From Chaetoderma sp. LZ-2023a (lineage: Eukaryota; Mollusca; Caudofoveata; Chaetodermatida; Chaetodermatidae), in the NCBI GenBank assembly GCA_034401795.1, contig CM067363.1, positions 26,919,176 through 26,983,175 on the forward strand: DNA of 64,000 nucleotides, given 5' to 3'. A model generated the notes under the pieces. It was given only the letters and a program-made list of their open reading frames with translations. It was not told the DNA's origin and did no database searches. Shown in pieces: positions 44,532 through 55,800 of this stretch (within the stretch, counting starts at the first letter, position 1; every line of letters begins with the position of its first letter). The translations under genes were made by a program, and so were the position numbers.

Positions 44532-45272
44532 TTAATAATTGTACGTGTATTTATTCCACGGAATATATGTATAATGTTGTAACCAGTAACAGATATGATT
44601 TATTAAGATATTTCGATGATGAGAATAATAGCCGTATATCATCAAATTATGACCATCCACCTATCAGTTCAAAGTCTCCTTCTGTTGTATTAGGAACTGC
44701 TAGTGCTACTTGTACTGTCACTAATACAGTAACTGTTATCGCTAATGTTAATTCTATGACACCTACTACAAAGTGCTGTCTTGATGATGATACAAGTCAT
44801 ATACCTATTGCCATTCCAAATGATGTTCCATGCGCTCCTGATAGCGCTTGTATACCCGCCAGCCCATGCGCCCCTGGTACCGCTTTTATACCCGCCAAGA
44901 CATGCGCCCCGTTTAGTGTTTGTATTACAGACAGCCTGTGCACCCCTGGTAGTGCTTGTCTTACCGCCAACCTATGCGCCCCTGATAATGCTTATCTTAC
45001 CGCCAACCCATGCGCCCCTGATAGCGCTTGTATACCCACCAACACATGCGCCCCTGGTAGCGCTTGTATACCGGCCAACTCATGCGCCCCGGGTAGTGTT
45101 TGTATACCCGCAAACCCATGCACCCCTGAAAATGCGTGTATACCCGCCAACCCATGCACCCCTGATAATGCTTGTATACCCGCCAACCCAGTTGTCGCAT
45201 CTCCACGCGTTCATTATAGTGCTCATATTACCACATTTCCACATACCGCTACTAGTGCTAATCTATGTTATG

Positions 45273-45310
<38 letters not shown>

Positions 45311-48300
45311 CTCTCCTTTGCAAATAATACCATGAGTGGAGAGAATTGTAATATGAGGATTACGGATAATAATTATCTAAAATTCGTAAATATTTTCTAC
45401 TACATGAACATGTCCAAAGTAAGTTTTCTAAATTTCATCAATATTATTTCATACTGTGTCGTTGGAAAGATAACCGACCAACAAACACATGCAAGTGTTA
45501 GGTCACCTCTTGATCAATGGAAATGTAACAATGCTTTTATCAAATTAACAAAACAATATGACTCCCCATTGTTCAATTCAAATGCGAAAGGCATACGCAT
45601 AGGCCACTTAAACGTACAGCACTTGTTGCCCAAAATAAGCCAATTGAAAATAATGATGGAAACAAGCATAAAACAAATTGAAATTCTTGGTACAACAGAA
45701 ACTTTTCTTAGCAGTATCTCGACTAATAACCTAATCGAAATTAATAGCTATAATATCGAGAGAAAAGATAGGTCAAATCGCTCGGGAGGCGGCATTGTAG
45801 TTTACGTTGAGGAGAGCCAATCATATTTTAGGAGGGCGGAGCTAGAATCTGAGACTTTGGAGGCACTATGGATTGAAGTTAAGCCGTACAAAACAAAACC
45901 ATTTTTATTAGGCTGTGTTTATAGACCGCCGGATTCACCGTCTAGCTGGATTGACGAATTCGAATCTTTACTCGAGGCCGCATATTTATATAATACTGAT
46001 ATTGTACTGATAGGCGATTTTAATATAGATTTTAATGTTCCCATAATAGCAAAATGGCAATCATTAATGGATGCATTTCACTTAGTGCAGTTAATAGATA
46101 AACCGACCAGAATAACAGAAACGACTGCTAAAATAATCGATCATGTATATTGCACTGAAAAAAGCAAGCTTACTTCTGCGAGTGTAGGCGAGCTTGCGCT
46201 AAGCGACCATTTTCCCGTATTTGCAGTGCGGCATAGTGTCACTAATAAAACTAATAGTCATCATTCAATAAAATACAGATGTAAGAAAAAATTTAACAGC
46301 AACAAGTTTATTCAAAATTTATTAGAATATAATTGGGATATAATTAATTTCGTCAACGATCCAAACGAAGCACTAAGCGTTTGGCATGAAACATTCCTTA
46401 ATATTTTAAATAACCACGCCCCGATTGTCGAGCGACGAGTTAAAAAGTACTCCCAACCTGGATGGATGAACCAAGACATCTTGAAAACGATGAAAGACCG
46501 AGATTATCACAAAAAGTTTAAAAATATTGTCAAATACCGGGAATTGAAGAATAAGGTAATGTCATTGATAGAAAACGCGAAGCGGCACTATTTCGGTATA
46601 CAGCTGACAGAAAATAAGCATAATCCTTCAAATATATGGAAGATCTTAAAAAGCATCAGCCCCAAAACAAACAAAATGCCATTAATATTATTAGATAACC
46701 AGGGAAACGAGGTTAGAGATACCGGACAACATTGTGAGATGTTCAATAAATACTTTGCTACTGTTGCATCCGACCTTGCGAATGCCATACAAAATAAAAA
46801 CCACGCGATTTCACAGGATCTTGTAATGCATGTTAACAGTAGAGTTCCAAACGATGTCCAGTTTAAAATACCTGGAATAACAGTAGATTATGTTTACCGT
46901 GAAATTTCCCGTTTAAAAACTAATAAATCCGCAGGGTATGATACTTTGAACGCGCATTTCCTAAAGCTGGCCGCTCCAGTTATCGCACCATCAATCACCG
47001 CCATTATTAATAAGAGTATTGATACAGGAGTATTTCCTACCATGTGGAAATGCGCAAAAGTTAAACCCTTACACAAGTCCGATAATAAAAGCGAAATTAG
47101 TAATTATAGGCCCATTTCTATTCTGCCAATTTTATCGAAAATTCTGGAAAGACATGTACACAATTATCTATATAAATTTTTGACTACATATGATCTATTA
47201 TGCGAATCTCAGTCCGGCTTTAGACCCAAACACTCCTGCGAAACCGCGTTGCTAAAATTAATAGACACGTGGCGATTTGCAGTCGATAATGGAGAATTCG
47301 TTGGAGCTATTATGATAGACTTCAGAAAAGCGTTTGACCTTGTAAACCACGACATACTGCTACGAAAACTAGGCAATTATAAGTTTCATGCATTTGCGCA
47401 AAAATGGTTTAGATCGTATTTAGAAAACAGACAGCAGTATGTTTCAATCTCGGACAAAACATCTGGCATGTTACCAGTCACGGTAGGCGTACCGCAAGGC
47501 TCGGTGTTAGGACCTTTGCTATTTATTATCTACGTGAATGACCTCCATATGAATCTTACCTGTAATGTCGATATGTATTGTGACGATACAACCATGCATT
47601 GCCATTTCGATAATGTAGCAAATATAACTGAAAAATTAACAGCTGATATGGCATCCGTCCATGATTGGTGTCAAAACAATAAAATGGTTATAAATACCGA
47701 CAAGACCAAATTACTAATGATAGGCACTAAATTCAAACTAAAACAGATAAATCCGGAAATTAAAATATCTATCGTCGATGGAGAAATAGAAAGTGTAGAA
47801 AATGCAAAACTCTTAGGCTTAAATATTAACAACAATCTCTCCTGGCAACAACACATCAACAAAATTTGTAGCAAAATATCTTCCCTAATTTTTATGTTAA
47901 AGAAAAATAAACGGTACATGAATGTTGAGCAACGAACCTTATTTTACAAATCATATATACTTTCGCACATTGATTACTGTTCTCTCGTATATTACGCAGG
48001 TATGCCAACATTGTTGAGCAAACTAGAAAAACTTCAAAAACGTGCAGCGAGAATCATCTTAGACGTCCCACATAGAACACCATCGCGGCAATTATATGAT
48101 GAATTAAAATTGACGCCACTATCACAACGTATAACTATTAAATCAAACATTATGACATACAAAGCACTAAACAACCATACACCTAAGTACATCAGCGACA
48201 TGCTTACACCCATAGAGACAGCACACACATTACATCTACGATCTAAAACTAATAGCCATTTGAAGCCTCCGAAAATACGAACCAACTATGGAAAATACAG

Positions 48301-48412
48301 TTTCACATACACAGCTAGTCAAAATTGGAATTCCCTTTCTACGTGTGTTATAAATTCAGAAACGCTATCATCTTTTAAGCACAACATGCACATACATACA
48401 CCCTTTCAATGA
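44438..48412 (+). CDS. LINE ORF2: APE endonuclease and reverse transcriptase
   Basis: A 1324-codon frame directly after the ORF1 stop, without its own early ATG (TTG follows the stop; the first ATG is near 44570). Residues 1-384 form an unusual extension with poly-Asn runs and a Cys-rich repeat. Residues about 385-600 are the endonuclease: RIGHLNVQHL, TTETF (Glu), VYRPPDSP, GDFNIDF with Asp527, IDHVY and SDHFPVF at 589-591, all catalytic positions kept. RT blocks follow: KCAKVKPLHKS, NYRPISILPILSKILE, SGFRPKHSCETALLKL, AIMIDFRKAFDLVNHD, VGVPQGSVLGPLLF and YCDD at 1047-1050, where YADD is usual. The C-terminal thumb and tail (LGLNINNNLSW, LEKLQKRAARII) complete the protein. It should nick target DNA and prime reverse transcription of the LINE RNA. 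All core residues appear intact. Confidence 0.9.
44488..44541. repeat. (AAT)n inside LINE ORF2, first poly-Asn tract
   Basis: An AAT run in frame, encoding 13 consecutive Asn, then Ile and two more Asn (interrupted by ATT). It keeps the ORF open. Confidence 0.95.
44831..45190 (+). repeat. 36-bp minisatellite inside LINE ORF2, ten units
   Basis: Exactly 360 bp of ten 12-residue units of the type CAPGSACIPANP, with variation such as CTPENACIPANP and CAPFSVCITDSL. In most units Cys stands at positions 1 and 7, giving Cys every six residues. Each unit is itself two 18-bp halves. A second plus-strand frame is also open across it. The right-hand units are most alike, as expected for expansion from one side. 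Confidence 0.95.
45275..45311. repeat. (AAT)n inside LINE ORF2, second poly-Asn tract
   Basis: AAT repeat encoding 12 Asn in the ORF2 frame. Confidence 0.95.
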
Positions 48413-48438
48413 TTTTATGCTTTGTTTCAACGTACCTG

Positions 48439-48541
<103 letters not shown>

Positions 48542-48654
48542 ATCGATTGCAAAATATAATAGTATCTAACCATAAGAGCCGAATTTAACCTGCTCGGGGC
48601 CCAGGGCTAATAACTTTCTGGGCCCCAGTGTTCATTAATCTCCCGAAACTAACG

Positions 48655-48900
48655 GACTTCTCCGGGTTTATCTATGCCCCGCCCATCTCTATCGAAGCTC
48701 CACCTACTCATCATTCGTGTTGGAATCGGTCGATCTCCGCAGATTTTGGATATCATTTTATAGAAAACTAAATAAACTATTGGATATTTTGAAGCTAGTT
48801 TGTCTGAGTGCTGTATCTGCCTAAGGCAGAAACGACACCCAGTCAAATTAGTTTCAAAATACTCAACAGCATGTTTATTACATTAGCATAGAATTACAAA
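48655..48900. mobile_element. MITE family I copy
   Basis: ATCTATGCCCCGCCCATCTC, GAAGCTCCACCTAC, TTCGTGTTGGAATCGG, then TTTTGAAGCTAGTTTGTCTG and CTGCCTAAGGCAG core, and ACACCCAGTCAAATTAG, TTTCAAAATACTCAACAGC. The right outer arm is missing. It interrupts the presumed LINE 3' region. Confidence 0.7.
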
Positions 48901-49152
48901 TACATACTTATTATTGTCGTCTTTCCGCCATTTGATATTTGATATTGAAATGGTTGAAAATAGGTTTTCATTGCAACAATTATGTATAGTTTTGTATATA
49001 TTTTGTGCATGATTTGTAAATTTTGTAAATATAATTCTAATTAGTTCATATAGTTATTTGGCGAGGGCCTCTGGGAGATCAGGGCATTGCTCTGAAGATG
49101 TACCCTCGATAAATAAAGATTCTTATCTTATCTTATCTTATCTTATCTTACA
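48901..49152 (+). mobile_element. LINE 3' end with (TTATC)n tail
   Basis: GGCGAGGGCCTCTGGGAGAT, CATTGCTCTGAAGATG, TACCCTCGATAAATAAAGAT and then five to six CTTAT units ending near 49151. An AATAAA signal sits directly before the pentamer tail. The arrangement is typical of the 3' ends of CR1/L2-like LINEs as I remember them. Confidence 0.65.
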
Positions 49153-49363
49153 TATCTATGCCTCATTATTTATTTGTGTGGATAATTATGTTAGAATTAC
49201 AACATATGTGGTGTGTGGAAATAGCATACCACAATAACAAAACCGTATTTTAATCATGCGTCCCAGCATTTGGCTGAGGCTGCCTGATACGTTTTTCTTT
49301 ATTAATAATATTATTTTTCTTATTAATTTTCTTCTTGCTTAGCGGACTCTCACTAAAGGGCTG

Positions 49364-49593
<230 letters not shown>

Positions 49594-50027
49594 TCATATG
49601 ATATAAAACATCAACTGTTTATTTTAACTGTACCTAACTGATTATGGTACGTTGGAGCCTGGGCGTTCTCGGATGGGGAATAATTACTCATCACAAGAGA
49701 ACGTCTTCGCTAGGTATTGTTTTAGCAACATCATGTGTTGAAATTAAAAGTTCGCATGCACCACATGGAACACAATAAACCAAAAAGGCCTGGATAAATA
49801 AAAACAAGGTCAAAAATCAAAATGAAAAGTATGCCTCCCTCCCCAACTCTTTGCACGTATATGTGCCTCTATCTCTTATGAATACGCACATCAAGCATCA
49901 CTCTATCCTATCAACTATGCTATGCGCCTAACTGAGTATTCAATAATTCTCACCTAGCGTACACCCTGTGGCAATCGATCCACGATGTTTTATCATTTGG
50001 CCCAGGTCCCAAGCTAGGAGGGGGTGG
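49594..50027. other. Non-coding stretch, no gene seen
   Basis: No recognised frame or repeat between the microsatellite and the next LTR. Confidence 0.4.
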
Positions 50028-51322
50028 TGTGGTGCGGATTAACCAGCCAGATATGAGCCATCCCTTTTTATCTGGGTACAGAACAGTCGGATCTGGGACG
50101 TTCCAAACTCGCCCCTCGGTTAGAATGATTAGTGCGTATAGCTCTATACGAGAGGCTCAGAATATTAGTCCATGGGATGGCCCATTGCGCATGCACGGCC
50201 ATGACAGATAGCTTTCATACATGCGTTAGCGTGTGGAGAATGGCAGCTTATAAATATTTCTGACCTGTAACTGTAATTTCTTAAATACATACCATCCTCG
50301 CTTTTCTTGGTAAGAATTGATACCAGAATTGAACCAGGAATCGAAAACTGTTTACATATTTAAAATCAGTTCAGAATTGACCGAGATATCAGAGAATATT
50401 TAGGCACTATTTTGAGCTCCCATCTAAAATAAACCTCACCATTAGCGCACGTGCTTGGTATTGTGAAGGCCAGCTAATAACTTGGTCTGCACCCGTACCT
50501 TGTATACGACATGTGCACTGATTGGCTGAGACGTCCAGGTGTGACGCCACCAGTTAGTGTAAAAGGAGGTCCCAAATTCAAATTGACAGACAGTTGGGCG
50601 TGGGACTGCTAGAGACAAAAAACCGTTTAGTACTTCTTACTGTATAGCATCGGTGGTCTACCCTGCTAACATGAAACAGTGCTCGGTTTTGAGCCGGGTA
50701 TCTGGAGAACACGCACTGCACCGCAAGTTACGTTTTTGGAAGCTCCCGATTGATATCAGCAGGGGCAATAAACTAATTAAAGAAAGGTTTTCCAACTTCC
50801 AACAACTTCAGAGAAACCTTCTCTGCGGTGCGGCCTTTTGGCCGTAAAGTAGAATCTAAAAACCAGTATGTAGGACGTGTGGTGTTCGATGATATCTCGC
50901 CAGATCTGCCATACCATGCTGAAAAAGTGGTACTTCAAACTTTGCACATGTCTAGTGTGCAAAATTAACATTTTAGACCGCAGTCCGGATAAGGACAGTG
51001 CTTTATGCACTGCATGGGCCATGCAGTGTGTATCATCTTGTGCCGCAAGATATGTATCCTGTATCAATATAACTTTCATTTTATCCTTTATGTAATAGAA
51101 AAGGTATTTTTAATCAGCAGTAATATGGAACTTCTGGTCTCCACATGATTAACGTTATAAGCAGTGCGTGACTATCTACTAGCCATCCGAAGTGAGTTCT
51201 CTTCACCATTCCTGAGTATGAGCCGCATCGGCTAGATCGTCTGCAGCTAACTAACCAGCAGCGACTAACGAATTATGTCAGCTCGCGCCACACACATGTG
51301 ATATTTTAGAACATTTGCACCA

Positions 51323-51590
51323 ATGACTAATAGGTGCTCCGAAATATGTATTTGACTGCTTTCCAGTAGGTACCGACGAACAATAGGTACCGCAAGGTCG
51401 TTTGAGACCTTTACTGTTATTGTCATTTATGCATCATTTTTCACTCTAAAGGTACTAATGACTAACAGGCACCACAAGCTCGGATGTGACCTTTATTATC
51501 ATTTTACTGTATATACTTATTTTATTTGTACGGCGCTGATGACTAACAAGCACTGCAAGGTCGGATATGACCTCGTTAGTATGACTGTAT
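51323..51590 (+). repeat. Degenerate hairpin-bearing repeat units in the LTR
   Basis: ATGACTAATAGG or ATGACTAACARG occurs at 51323, 51459 and 51539, with a degraded unit at about 51375 (GACGAACAATAGG). Two units continue into a perfect stem: AAGGTC/GACCTT (51394-51411) and AGGTC/GACCT (51558-51573), each with a 6-nt loop. Equivalent units lie near 38340-38515 and 24485-24600. They are downstream of the promoter-like sites, so they would be in LTR RNA. Confidence 0.6.
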
Positions 51591-52072
51591 TGTATAGTTA
51601 TGTAATATGGCAGTTGCCATCCAAGTTAATACATTCTGCGTAGTTAGATATATAGTATTTCTGCAAAAATACTTGGACCAAATTCGGCTTAGGTTATCCT
51701 ATACACCAAGTTTCTCCCCTACAGCAACACTTTTTCACTAAGGTCGCTGTTCATGTTTTCACTAGCGAGCATGACATGCGGCCACTAAACCTAAATATGA
51801 TAGCTCGGTAGGATGGGTTTAAAAGTCGCTAGGTATGACCACTCTAAAGGATACTTGTTTGTGTACAGCCTCTTTTCCGAGTACAGCAGCTCCGTTACAT
51901 CATGCACACTGTCAAGTTTTCATAATTGGGCTTCTACCTTAGGTCCACCTAACTTTGAGTAGTTGTCTCTTCCTACGCTTCTCTGGCCACCTGGCCTATT
52001 AATTGTCAGGACACCCTCCGCCACGTTGGTTAGGACTGATTTCAAGAAACTATTGTGGTTTCTTTGATGTCA

Positions 52073-53843
52073 GAACCAAAGTGTTGATGACCACGCACTT
52101 GCCCCTGTATCTTCGGATACCTATAAGCTAATCCATTTTGCCAAAGTAGGAATAACTGCGAAAATATAATTATGATAGCAGTGCATTCTTTAATCTAAAG
52201 TAGATACACGTTAGCTCCAGGGAGCGGATCTCATATAGTCTTCTCTCGAAATGCTAGGTAGTGGTTAAAGACACAGGTCGCCAACTAACTCAATGGTGAC
52301 TGGGTGCAGCCTTCACAGGAAGGTCACCATAGGTGGTTATCTGTTTCATTCATCCCACTGTAAATAGGTATGTGCTTCTAAAACGGTTGTGTAATGTGGC
52401 TTGTCCTTGTCTTGTTATTTGGGGTCGTGTTGCGGTATGCGGGGGGATCGCTGTTCGATTGTGAAACTGCCACCCGATGACATGTTTGCATGCTGTTGAT
52501 TTGAGGTGGATGCTCCATGGCGGTACCTGAAATGGGCCTCGAGCATCCTCACCAGGAAGGCTTTCTCGTTAAAGTTAAATAAGCTCTAATCCACTTGCAG
52601 CGTAAACAGTACGTGTTTGGAACTAATAACTAACTATTAATTTAGATCCATTTGAGAAGGCCCACAGAAATAAAGCGCCAACTGCTAAATCAATAAGGTG
52701 ACAGTGTTGAATTCTTCGGATCTCATCCACCCCACTTCCACATAAAACAGCGTGCATCCCTATAACCAATAATTACACTAGGTTGATTCGTTTTCTCACT
52801 CTTAGCTTTGTTTGAATAGGAGAGTGGCCCTTTTTGCCACATCTCCTCCTCTGCTTCAGCATTGTAGGGATTTTCCTGTGATGGATGCCGGCACGAGACA
52901 CTTTCCTCTTGCGGCCAAAAATTATTTGAATCAAAGTGTCGATGACCACGCACTCCCCTAAGTATCTCCGGATACTTATTAGCTAAACCTTTTTGCCAAA
53001 GTAGGAATCACTGCGAAAATATAATTATTGTAGCCTGACCCAGCAGTGCATTCTTTTGGGAAACTTTGCATAATCCTAAAGCGGGTAAACCTTAACTCCT
53101 GGGACGGGATCTCACATGGGCCTCTCTCGAAATGCTAGGTGATGGATAAAGACACTGATCACCATCTAGCTCAGCGGTGACTGGGTGTGGCCTTCGAGCA
53201 CTCCACACCTTCACAGGAAGCTCACCATAGCTGGATATCTGTTTCTTTCTCCCCACCACAAATAGATATGCACTTTCTAAATGCTTGTGTAATGTGACTT
53301 GTCCTTGTCTTCTTATTCATGGTCATGCTGCGGTATGCAGAGAGATCACTTTTCGATTCTAAAACTACCACCATGTGGCATGTTTGCATGTTGTCGGTCT
53401 GAGGGGAGATGCTCCACAGGGGTATCTGAGATGGGAGTCGAGCATCCTCGCCAGGAAGGTTCTCTCGTTAAAGTTAAATAAGCTCCAATCCACTTGCGGC
53501 CTGAACATTACATGTTTGGAGCTAATAACTAACTGTTTGTTTAGATCCATTTGAGAAGACAAACAGAAATACAGCGGCAACTTCCAAATCAGCATCTTTA
53601 ACTCACATAAGGTCACAATGCTGAATTCCTCGGGAATCTTCCACCCCATCTTCACGTGAATCAGTGTGCAACCCAATAACCAATAATTACACTAGGTTGA
53701 TTCATTTTCTCAGTGTTAGCATTGTTTGAATAGGAGGGCGGCCGTTTTTACCGCATCTCCTCCTCCGCTTCGGAATGATAGGCATTTTCATATGATAGAG
53801 GCATGCGCGAGGCACTATCCTCTCGCAACCAAAAACTAATTGG
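52073..53843 (+). repeat. Tandem duplication within gypsy-A LTR, about 855-bp unit
   Basis: Unit 1 at 52073-52927 and unit 2 at 52928-53843 share the complete order AAAGTGTTGATGACCACGCAC / AAAGTGTCGATGACCACGCAC, GTAGGAAT-AACTGCGAAAAT, GTGACTGGGTG, TGTCCTTGTCTT, GAGCATCCTC-CCAGGAAGG, CTCGTTAAAGTTAAATAAGC, AACTAATAACTAACT, AATTACACTAGGTTGATTC and CACTTTCCTCTTGC / CACTATCCTCTCGC. Units have diverged by substitutions and small indels. Confidence 0.9.
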
Positions 53844-53956
53844 TAAGTCTGAGGCAAATAAAGTTCATATTAAACCAGCTAATGTAGCCACGCTGGGACC
53901 CTCCTTTACAGAGATACCTTACATAATATACAGATCAGAGATCGATGAGGTATCTC

Positions 53957-54381
53957 TGGCGAGATACAGAACAGACAATACCATTCCGTTTTTACATACT
54001 TATCTACCTCAGCAGCAAATGAGTATGATTGTTTGCCAGCTTTTACACATATTTATTATGTCTCACTTTTAAATCGAAATGAACTGACACACCGGTGACA
54101 CTAACAGCTGGGATGAAACGGTGCAGTCCAACTTCTGCGCGAATGGTCGCATGGACCCACTGGAATGTGATCGTTCCACCAACTCTAGAGGTCGGTCTTT
54201 GTGGACACCAGAGAGACGTAGTCATCATCCGATATCCCTGAGACCAGTTAACCAGCAGTATCGGGCGGACGTACTGTATCGGTATGGTACTGATGTACAA
54301 GATGAGTATAAGGAGCAGCGCGTACGCCTGGAGGCTACATGGATGAATACCTCACCGGTTGGCATAGGATGTGTGCGGTGA
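53957..54381 (+). pseudogene. Gypsy-A copy 4: primer-binding-like site and gag N-terminal fragment
   Basis: TGGCGAGATA at 53957 is followed by a leader and, from about 54080, a frame reading GDTNSWDETV, LECDRSTNSRGRSL and RPVNQQYRADVLYRYG, ending VGIGCVR at 54381. It is homologous to 706-1047. There is no gag core or polymerase; the element stops near 54400. Confidence 0.6.
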
Positions 54382-54829
54382 CGCCACTCGGGTACTCAAT
54401 GCCACCATACATCTGTACCTATTATGGCAGTCCTCTATAGTAGGCTATCCTTACTGGACTGGTTAGAAATCAAAGTCGAGAGCTGGTGTCTGCCAGTCAG
54501 CGTCGCGAGAGCTGGTGTCTCATGAGCATATACTATGCTATCAAGCTGACTACGCTAACTTTTAGATTTTAGATTGTATACACTTTCTCATGAAACGACC
54601 TAAAAATATTACTGGTACGTCTTTTGAATCCCAGGCCGATTGAAAATATGTTAAGCCTATTGGAACCGCAACATCTTCAGGTTTCTAGAACTGCCTTCAA
54701 AACCCTTCTATGCCATGTAGTAATGAATATATCCCGGACATGGGAAATGGCTGGCATGCCAGGCGATAATGCGGCTAGTCAATATAAACAAAGACCCTGA
54801 TTCACTCAATGTGTGAGGGAGAAGTCACG
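54382..54829. other. Unassigned stretch with repeated 20-bp block
   Basis: GAGAGCTGGTGTCT occurs twice, at 54479 and 54511, flanking CTGCCAGTCAGCGTCGC (shared with 11667). No gene. Confidence 0.45.
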
Positions 54830-55035
54830 TGACGGACGATTGTTTGTGGTGTTAGCGTAGTCGACTGGTAATCAGCTGTGCAGAATTTAGCCAGGTGATC
54901 AGCTGGCGGACAAGCAATTGGTCGAAACATATGCAATGTCCTTCACTCCTCATTGCCTCTCTCCACCCAGCTGTAATGCGGGGAACATGTGTAAAAACTG
55001 GGAAAGTTAGTAATAAAGGACTGAAATATAAACCA
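54830..55035 (+). mobile_element. Probable tRNA-derived SINE
   Basis: GTTAGCGTAGTCGACTGG at 54851-54868 fits a pol III A box (TRGCNNAGTNGG). GGTCGAAAC at 54920-54928 is a weak B box (GGTTCGANNCC), about 65 bp downstream. The body carries CTCTCTCCACCCAGCTGTAAT (54957-54977), a motif I recall from conserved SINE bodies in many metazoans, and ends near AGTTAGTAATAAAGGACTGA. No target-site duplication was identified, and the A-B spacing is somewhat long. Confidence 0.45.
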
Positions 55036-55800
55036 GCCTAGCTATGGTGTGAATGGGACCTCAACTCACGGATTCAATCGACGCCAGTCAAACCAGTACC
55101 TTTCTAAAATCAATACGAATGCTGTATTCTGCGCTGGATACACCTAGGTAAAGTATGCATCTGTCTTAAATATTTATGGTTCCATGTCGCTGTCTTGAAT
55201 ATCTGTGTTGCTCTTTGTTTGTTCCTAGTAAGTACCTAATCATTTTTTCATGACCCAATAGTACGACATTAGGCACTAAACTGACGAGTCTGGTTCTCCC
55301 GCTACCGGCCATCTTTGAAACGTCCAGTCTATCCTAGGGTTTCGAGGGGCAACTCGAACCCATGTCACACATAGTGCCCACTGCACTACTATTTTGAGGA
55401 AGTGCACAGCGTGCACTTTATGTGATTGTTTGCTGCTCTGTATGCGTCTCTGCTGTTGGTTCTAATGGGGCTTGCCGCTTTTCCACTGCAGTGTCTATTG
55501 TTGCACCTTTTGGTGTAGGTCGGTAGTCTGATACAGAACTCCATGACATTATGTATTGCTAGATTTCCTTACACCATATCTTCTTTGCCACTCCAACACT
55601 CACTTCAACAGGCGATTTAACATCCATACCAGCTAGCACAACCAGCGGAAAATACCACACCACCTACCTAATTGAATGTATACCCCAAGACACCACAAGT
55701 ATGGATTATACGATTAATCCATAGCATGAATATTAAAAAATATGATTATCCCACATACTATCCACCAAGAGGACTGCCACCTTATACATGAAAGTGTGTC
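55036..55800 (+). mobile_element. Gypsy-B copy: 5' internal region
   Basis: From about 55220 this is collinear with 12420-12990 (CATTAGGCACTAAACTGACG, CCCATGTCACACATAG, TGTGATTGTTTGCTG). It leads into the coding remnants from 55810. 55036-55220 is unassigned and may contain the end of an LTR. Confidence 0.5.

Larger units (their letters stand above)
50028..53951 (+). mobile_element. Gypsy-A copy 4: LTR, 3.92 kb with internal duplication
   Basis: Starts TGTGGTGCGG and runs parallel to the LTRs at 23148 and 37108. Blocks include GATGGCCCATTGCGCATGC (50174), GAATGGCAGCTTATAAAT (50239), ATTGGCTGAG (50521), GTTTTTGGAAGCTCCCG (50732), ATGACTAATAGG (51323), TTTTCCGAGTACAGCAGCTC (51873) and CCAAAGTAGGAATAACTGCG (52141). 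It ends at GAGGTATCTC before TGGCGAGATA at 53957. Without the 855-bp duplication it would be about 3.07 kb, close to copy 2. Confidence 0.75.

Noticed and set aside
44781-45335. 184-aa second frame inside LINE ORF2
   Set aside because: The 36-bp unit is a multiple of three, so other frames stay open by periodicity; it lies within the main ORF2 frame and has no domain.
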